DNA of 64,000 bases from Melampsora larici-populina 98AG31 (lineage: Eukaryota > Basidiomycota > Pucciniomycetes > Pucciniales > Melampsoraceae). Shown one piece after another: positions 59,470 to 64,000 of the stretch. Every line of letters begins with the position of its first letter. Position 1 is the stretch's first letter. The stretch lies in the NCBI RefSeq assembly GCF_000204055.1, contig NW_006768772.1, positions 1,574,287-1,638,286 of the forward strand, given 5' to 3'. Under the pieces are notes generated by a model. The model ran no database searches. It was not told where the DNA came from and saw only the letters and a list, made by a program, of their open reading frames with translations. Made by a program: the position numbers and the translations under genes.

Positions 59470-59700
59470 GGGATTTAGCATCGCTACTGTGATCGATGTC
59501 TCGTTTGCCAAGGTTTGATTAATCATGTTGGTGATGGGAGATGACATCAATCTCGTTTTTTTTCGGATAGTGGATTCCATTCAGTTTGGAATTTAGCATC
59601 GCTACTGTGCCCGATGCCTCGTTTCCCGTAGTTTATTAATCATGTTGATGATGAGAGATGACATCAATCTCGTTTTGTTTTCGGATAGTGTTAAACTACC
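59470..59700. repeat. Tandem duplication, about 119-bp period
   Basis: The block TTTAGCATCGCTACTGTG ... GAGATGACATCAATCTCGTT occurs twice (starting about 59472 and 59591) with about 90% similarity by eye. It lies at the 5' side of the LINE and may be a 5'-UTR promoter repeat. Confidence 0.75.
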
Positions 59701-60316
59701 ATTTACATCCTTTCTTTTGAGTAGGGCATTTCAATGTGTCACCAGTCCTGGAGGACTTGGAGTAGCAGTCGAAGTGGTCTCTTTGACCGTCGAACCTGCC
59801 ATCGGTTCCTCTGATTCCATTTGTTCCGCCCAGGACTTTCTCCCAGACATTGATCCTGGTAGTCCTACATCTTCGGTTGGCTTTAACATATCGTTTAGGG
59901 AAGAAGGAGAAGGAGAAAGAGGCGGCACGGCGAGAAAAAGTGGAAAGATCGGGAAATACTTAGGATACAATGCGATGAACGAGCGATTCCGCAGTGACTG
60001 CGCTTGGTCACGTGATGATGAGATGGCAGCTGTACGAAGTCAGAAGGACTCTCTCAGACTAAGAGCATCAGCTATCGTTCAGTATAATTTCTGTAAATTA
60101 GCAGTACATACTTTGTACATTACAGTACATGTAGGTACAGATTAGTCAAATTCCACTATCGTTTGAAGTAATTTGCCACAGTACAGTACATAATGTACAG
60201 AAACGTGGTTTTCCCACTATCGTGAATTTTCTGAACTTCTGTAAAGTTCAGAGTTTATCTCAAACCTTCTCCATCCTACTCGAACTCAGACAATCCAAAT
60301 CGATCCACCAACCAAC

Positions 60317-61773
60317 ATGGACCCAGAATTGTACGAATTTCAAGTGAACGAGCTCCTTTCAAACACCCTCCTATGTAATCACATCCGCCGGCTTCAGCAA
60401 GTTGAACTAGACGATGATCTCACCAATGAAGCCTTCTTGGCTCTAGAGCTGCCAGATGAGCAGATGAATGATGAGCAAAAACACCGGAGGACACGCATCA
60501 AACGTGATCGAGTTGAAGCCCATGCACGGCTGTGTAATGATTACTTCAATATAAATGCGCGCTGGGCTGACAAGTTTGAACGCCGCTTCAGAATGAGGAA
60601 AGACTTGTTCTTGGAGATTTGTGCAAAACTTGAAGCACACGATATTTTCTGGGTACAACGTTATGTAGGTCCTTGGACTCTGCGTAGCTCCAAATTGATC
60701 ACAATTGATTTGGATTTCTTCCATGTGTGTAGGACTGCTGTATGCAGCTTGGCCTTTCGACACTACAGAAAGCAACATGTGCCATTCGTCAGCTGGCTTA
60801 TGGCATCTCAGCGGATCTTGTTGATGAATATGTGGAAATTGGTGAAACTACTGCTATCTTATGTTTGAAGAAATTCGTACAAGGTGTTATCGAGATCTTT
60901 GGACCTGAATATCTCCGCCCACCAAGAGAAGATGAACTCGAGAAAATTACAAAGGAGTATGAAATCCGTGGTTTTCCAGGTTGCAAAGGTTCCATCGATG
61001 GAATGCACTGGGTTTGGAAAAACTGTCCAGCTGGATGGGCTGGACAGTTTCAAGGGAAAGAGAAGAGGGCAACCATTGTACTCGAGGCAGTGGCATCCCA
61101 AAGTACTCGAATTTGGCATGCGTTCTTTGGGTCTCCAGGGTCTCTAAATGACATTAATGTGCTCAATCAAAGCCCCCTCTTTGATGACTTTTTATCCGGT
61201 AGGTTTTGTAAGATTTCATATTTCATGTTCAAAAAACTGAAGATGGATTCAACAGGAACCGATGAGTTATTGAAATACGAAGTCAATAACAACCAATATA
61301 CTCGTGGCTACTACCTCGCCGATGGGATATACCCATCATGGCCTGTACTAATCAAGACAATCAACAATCCTGGTGATGATGCATCAGCTTACTATGCCCT
61401 ATTACAAGAGGCAGCTCGCAAAGATATCGAACGGACATTTGGTGGACTTCAAGCGAAATGGCACATACTTGCTATACCATGTCGACTTTGGGCATTGCAT
61501 GACATCCGCAGGATTATGTATGCGAGTATAGTCCTTCACAACATGGTTGTTGAAGATAGAGAGGTGGTTGATCCCAAAGTCGAGGACTTTGCTACTAGAA
61601 CTGAGATTATTCCTAATCGACGTGATCCACGAGTTCGACAATCTCCTGCTGAACGCGTAGGCAATTACCTTGACTTAAGAAATGCTGAGATTCATCGGCG
61701 TTTGATGAATGATCTCAAGATACATAATTGGCTCGCTCGAGGAACCCGAGGGACAGCAGGACAGGTGGTATAA
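60317..61773 (+). CDS. Harbinger DDE transposase (plant-transposon-protein type)
   Basis: Catalyses element excision and integration. Three exons (60317-60664, 60733-61198, 61256-61773) give 1,332 nt, a 443-aa protein. The N-terminus has a helical region with RRTRIKRDRVEAHARLCNDY and WADKFERRFRMRKDLFLEIC. The catalytic core shows D1 in CKGSIDGMHWVW, D2 in GSPGSLNDINVLNQSPLF and E in RKDIERTFGGLQAKW, with GYYLADGIYPSW between them. The C-terminus has HNMVVEDRE. Removing the third-exon-proximal intron (61199-61255) restores DFLSGTDELLKYEV, a more typical family sequence than the unspliced reading. No stop or frameshift. It is convergent with the SANT/NAM gene at 62087-63104. Confidence 0.9.
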
Positions 61774-62086
61774 GTGGCGTATTGGAACTCATTCTTTTCA
61801 TTGCTTTCAACAAACTTACTATCAAAACAAAAAAGAAAACAGAAATGACAACTGGTGATTTTAATAGACTTGAAACGTTATGAATCAAAGAAATAAGAAC
61901 AGAAAAACAATTTTTTAATGATTTTTTTGGACTTTTAACTTTTTTGAATAATAAGAAGGAGACAAATGAAACTATCGCTTGTATTTCAAGAACAAAAGCA
62001 TGAATTTAAAATGAAAATATAAGTTGTTTTAAAGAAATTTAAAACTGGAAATGGCTCGATTCTTGAGTCAAATCTTGAGGTTAAGT

Positions 62087-63104
62087 TTAAATGTTACTAT
62101 TACTAGTAGAACCCGAAGTAGTATCAGGACCTTGATATTTCTCTTTTAAACGTTGTTGCATCAATCTTAACGTTTCCTTTGCAAGCTCAGTGTGACATTC
62201 ATTCTCTGACATCATTAGCACCTTGAGATCGTTGACCTGGACCAGGCTTGCTTTTGCTTCTGCATCAGCTTGAGCCATCTTCATAGTGACTGCATTTCCT
62301 TCTTGAATAGCCTTGATGCGTTCTTCAGCTAAATCATTACTACGTTTGATTTGTTCTTGACAAGCAAATTCCAACTCTTGAGCCTTTTCAGATTCCATTC
62401 GCATGCGTTTAGATTTCTTATTGCCAACTGGACGAGGCGGGGTATGGCCACGAGTGGAACTAGGGTTGTTGGAATCGGAGGCTGGGGTTGCTGGATCGCT
62501 AGAGGTGGCGTTTTGGGCACTTTGGGCGATAGACATTGCCAAAGGACCGGGTGGAGCTTGTGGCACCATCCATTTAGGAGACGCTGAGAGAATCTTCCAA
62601 GCCGGAAGCGATTTGAAGCCTTTTTTTGGGTTCACCTCGTCGTAAAGCTTGATCGCAAGATCAACCCAATCATTTTCGACTGTACCACTTGGGGGGCTGC
62701 GTTTGATATTACCATAGAAGCCTGAGAATTTATGGCAAGCAGTCTTCAGAGCAGACCATCTATAAAATGAAGAAGATTGATAATAAGATAACTGAATGAT
62801 AGTGACAGAATCATTCAAATGAATCTTACTTTATTTGTACCGAACCAACTTCGCGTTCTTCAAATGGTGAGTTTTTGTTGAGATACTCAGTGACTCGCTT
62901 GAAGAAAGTTTCGGCCGTCTGATTCGTGCCGCGTTCAGGTTGTTGGCTGATGTGAAGCCAAGCTTTGGCAAGATTGGCTTCTTCGGCAGGAGTCCAGTTG
63001 TTCGACTTCGTTTTTGTAGTCTCTGTTTTTTTATCATTTGATGAACCCTTTTCAGTGTTTGGATCGAAGACAATGGACTCGGGTGCTTGAGTAGTGGGAT
63101 CCAT
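62087..63104 (-). CDS. Harbinger accessory protein with SANT/Myb-like and NAM-associated regions
   Basis: Thought to bind the element ends and help nuclear entry of the transposase. Two exons (63104-62830 and 62759-62087) give 948 nt, 315 aa. After a charged leader, the SANT-like trihelix reads NNWTPAEEANLAKAWLHISQ, FFKRVTEYLNKN, VGSVQIKWSALKTACHKFSG. A linker rich in Ser, Thr and Pro follows with a basic patch (GNKKSKRMRMESEK). The C-terminal half is a long charged helix (QEQIKRSNDLAEERIKAIQE, AKETLRLMQQRLKEKY) like the NAM-associated C-terminal domain. The frame is intact. Its convergent pairing with the DDE gene inside shared TIRs supports the call. Confidence 0.85.
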
Positions 63105-63424
63105 TTGGATTGGAATGGAATGGATGAAGAGATGAAGAAGAGGATGAAGAAGTGATTGATCAAGAGGGGTAGTAGAAGGTAGGAAATGAGGTATGTAGTA
63201 GAGGGAAATCGAGAACTGGAAGAGTCGGGTGGGTTTGTATTTTCGGTAGAAGGGTAGATACCGATTTCGGTAGAGGTCCAGTAAATTTACTGGGCCTCTA
63301 CCGAATTTCTACCGAATCACTACATACCGAGTCGTGTTTTTGTCACGATTGGGGATTTTGGGCTTCGGTACAGTAAAATTTACTGTACCGAAGCCATTTA
63401 CCGAAACGATAGCTGATGCTCTAA

Positions 63425-64000
63425 GAGCATCTCCAATCGTTGGCGTCAAATTTGGCTTTAGCGTGGGTAAACTTAGAGATCTTTAGTCAGGGTCAACTAA
63501 ACTAAAGCCAGTTCCCACAGTCGTTGTCTGTAAGGATGGAGTTAATCCTAGTTAATCCAAATATACAGACTGTGCCCACAACCGTTGGCTTTAGTTTGAG
63601 GCTACACAATTCTTTTTGAAGCCCAAACTCAAATCATCTTCTCAATGGACGCATCGTCTGTTTTAGAACAACACTTGAAATCAATTGATGAAGAACTCAA
63701 AGATGAAGATTATGATCAGTTGATCATGGATCTCATCAACAATCCATCTACACCCAGCCATCAGAACACACGTGCACGGATTCAACGCGATCGAATTGCT
63801 GCCGATAAACTTCTTCAAGAGGATTACTTTGTCAAATCGCCGTTGTATCCACGCCATTTATTTGAAAGACGGTTCCGGATGAGTCCAGAACTATTTCAGA
63901 GACTGGCTACTGACCTGCAAGGACACAGCATATACTGGATACAACGTCGTGTAAGTTTATCCAAATCTAAATCTTCCAAAAGTTTCTTCAATCTAATTTA
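63425..64000 (+). mobile_element. Second Harbinger element (element B), cut by window end
   Basis: It begins GAGCATCTCCAATCGTTGGC directly after the TAA that also closes element A. Its first 13 bases equal the terminus of the MITE at 1314. A transposase first exon starts at 63645. The right end lies beyond the window, so its full length and duplication cannot be confirmed. Confidence 0.65.
63645..63950 (+). CDS. Harbinger transposase, N-terminal exon (partial)
   Basis: First exon of 102 codons, starting MDASSVLEQHLKS and containing TRARIQRDRIAADKLLQEDY, RHLFERRFRMSPELFQRL and HSIYWIQRR. It then meets a GTAAGT donor at 63951. The pattern parallels exon 1 of the transposase at 60317 (RTRIKRDRVEAHARLCNDY, KFERRFRMRKDLF, DIFWVQRY), with the intron at the same place, so it is a related but distinct Harbinger transposase. 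The catalytic part is outside the window. Confidence 0.8.

Larger units (their letters stand above)
53700..59700 (-). mobile_element. Decayed LINE (non-LTR retrotransposon)
   Basis: Reading the minus strand from about 59.7 kb, the order is an ORF1-like N-terminal region (TSPEIISTINKVLKEIDAKI, IQVKGV, near 59.1-59.3 kb), a zinc-knuckle region (57.87-57.69 kb), reverse transcriptase blocks (56.91-56.30 kb) and an RNase H domain (54.72-54.43 kb). This order is typical of LINEs with RNase H. All coding parts are broken by stops and frameshifts, and the element has absorbed tandem duplications and at least one small MITE-like insertion. Exact ends are not resolved. The 5' side is cut off by the Harbinger element starting at 60063. 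Confidence 0.75.
60063..63421. mobile_element. PIF/Harbinger transposon, apparently intact (element A)
   Basis: The termini are inverted copies starting GAGCATCAGCTATCGTT (60063 and the complement of 63421). The 3-bp TAA flanks both ends (60060-60062, 63422-63424). The interior has the two genes usual of this superfamily in convergent orientation: a DDE transposase (plus) and a SANT/NAM-associated DNA-binding protein (minus). Both open frames are undamaged, so the element may be autonomous. The subterminal regions carry GTACAGTACAT and ACCGAA/TTCGGT motifs. Confidence 0.9.

Noticed and set aside
59642..60145. 167-codon plus-strand frame
   Set aside because: It crosses the LINE 5' repeats and the left end of the Harbinger element at 60063, so it cannot be one ancestral gene; no domain was recognised.
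1..64000. tRNA, rRNA and CRISPR features
   Set aside because: No cloverleaf with A and B boxes, no rRNA-like sequence and no spaced direct-repeat array was seen; the tandem repeats present are contiguous minisatellites.

Overview
The window looks like a chromosome segment from a filamentous basidiomycete, most likely a rust fungus (Pucciniales). This rests on AT-rich intergenic DNA, intron-rich genes with short GT..AG introns, a sterol-type oxidosqualene cyclase, a diaphanous-class formin, a GPI-anchored glycoprotein of a type I associate with basidiomycetes, a small secreted cysteine-rich protein, and dense hAT, Mutator, PIF/Harbinger and LINE elements. The species cannot be read from the sequence. 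No tRNA, rRNA, CRISPR array or prokaryotic operon structure was seen. Exon limits come from reading frames and GT/AG sites by eye, without transcripts.

Layout. (1) 0.9-14.3 kb is a nested transposon block. A short Harbinger-type MITE (1314-10432) was split by a hAT element (1788-10375), whose transposase gene was split by a 5.7-kb Mutator-like element (2493-8192). Each level has its own target-site duplication: TAA, GCTGAGGG and ATTTTAAAT. Next to it, another MITE (10500-14248, TSD CCTTAATT) was split by a 362-bp hAT MITE and by a decayed full-length hAT. (2) 14.9-51.6 kb is the host gene island, nearly all on the minus strand: an RBM5/10-like splicing factor, lanosterol synthase (ERG7), a C2H2 zinc-finger gene (plus strand), a formin, a Cdc123-like eIF2 assembly factor, a GPI-anchored glycoprotein, an aquaporin, a small secreted cysteine-rich protein and a CYSTM tail-anchored protein. 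Short MITEs, foldbacks and an LTR-like block sit between glycoprotein and aquaporin (41.6-46 kb). (3) 51.6-60 kb is repeat-rich and holds a decayed minus-strand LINE with zinc-knuckle, reverse transcriptase and RNase H remnants and several tandem duplications. (4) 60.06-63.42 kb is an apparently intact two-gene PIF/Harbinger element (DDE transposase plus SANT/NAM-associated protein). A second, related Harbinger element starts immediately after it and runs off the window.

The strongest novelty candidate is the Mutator-like element. One spliced gene appears to encode a GCM/WRKY-type zinc-binding region, a complete MULE DDE core and a C-terminal ubiquitin-specific-protease-like cysteine peptidase. 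The element is bounded by long TIRs packed with TTTACACCG/CGGTGTAAA palindromes. The second is the four-exon secreted cysteine-rich gene at 49.0-49.6 kb, an effector-like candidate that only appears after splicing.
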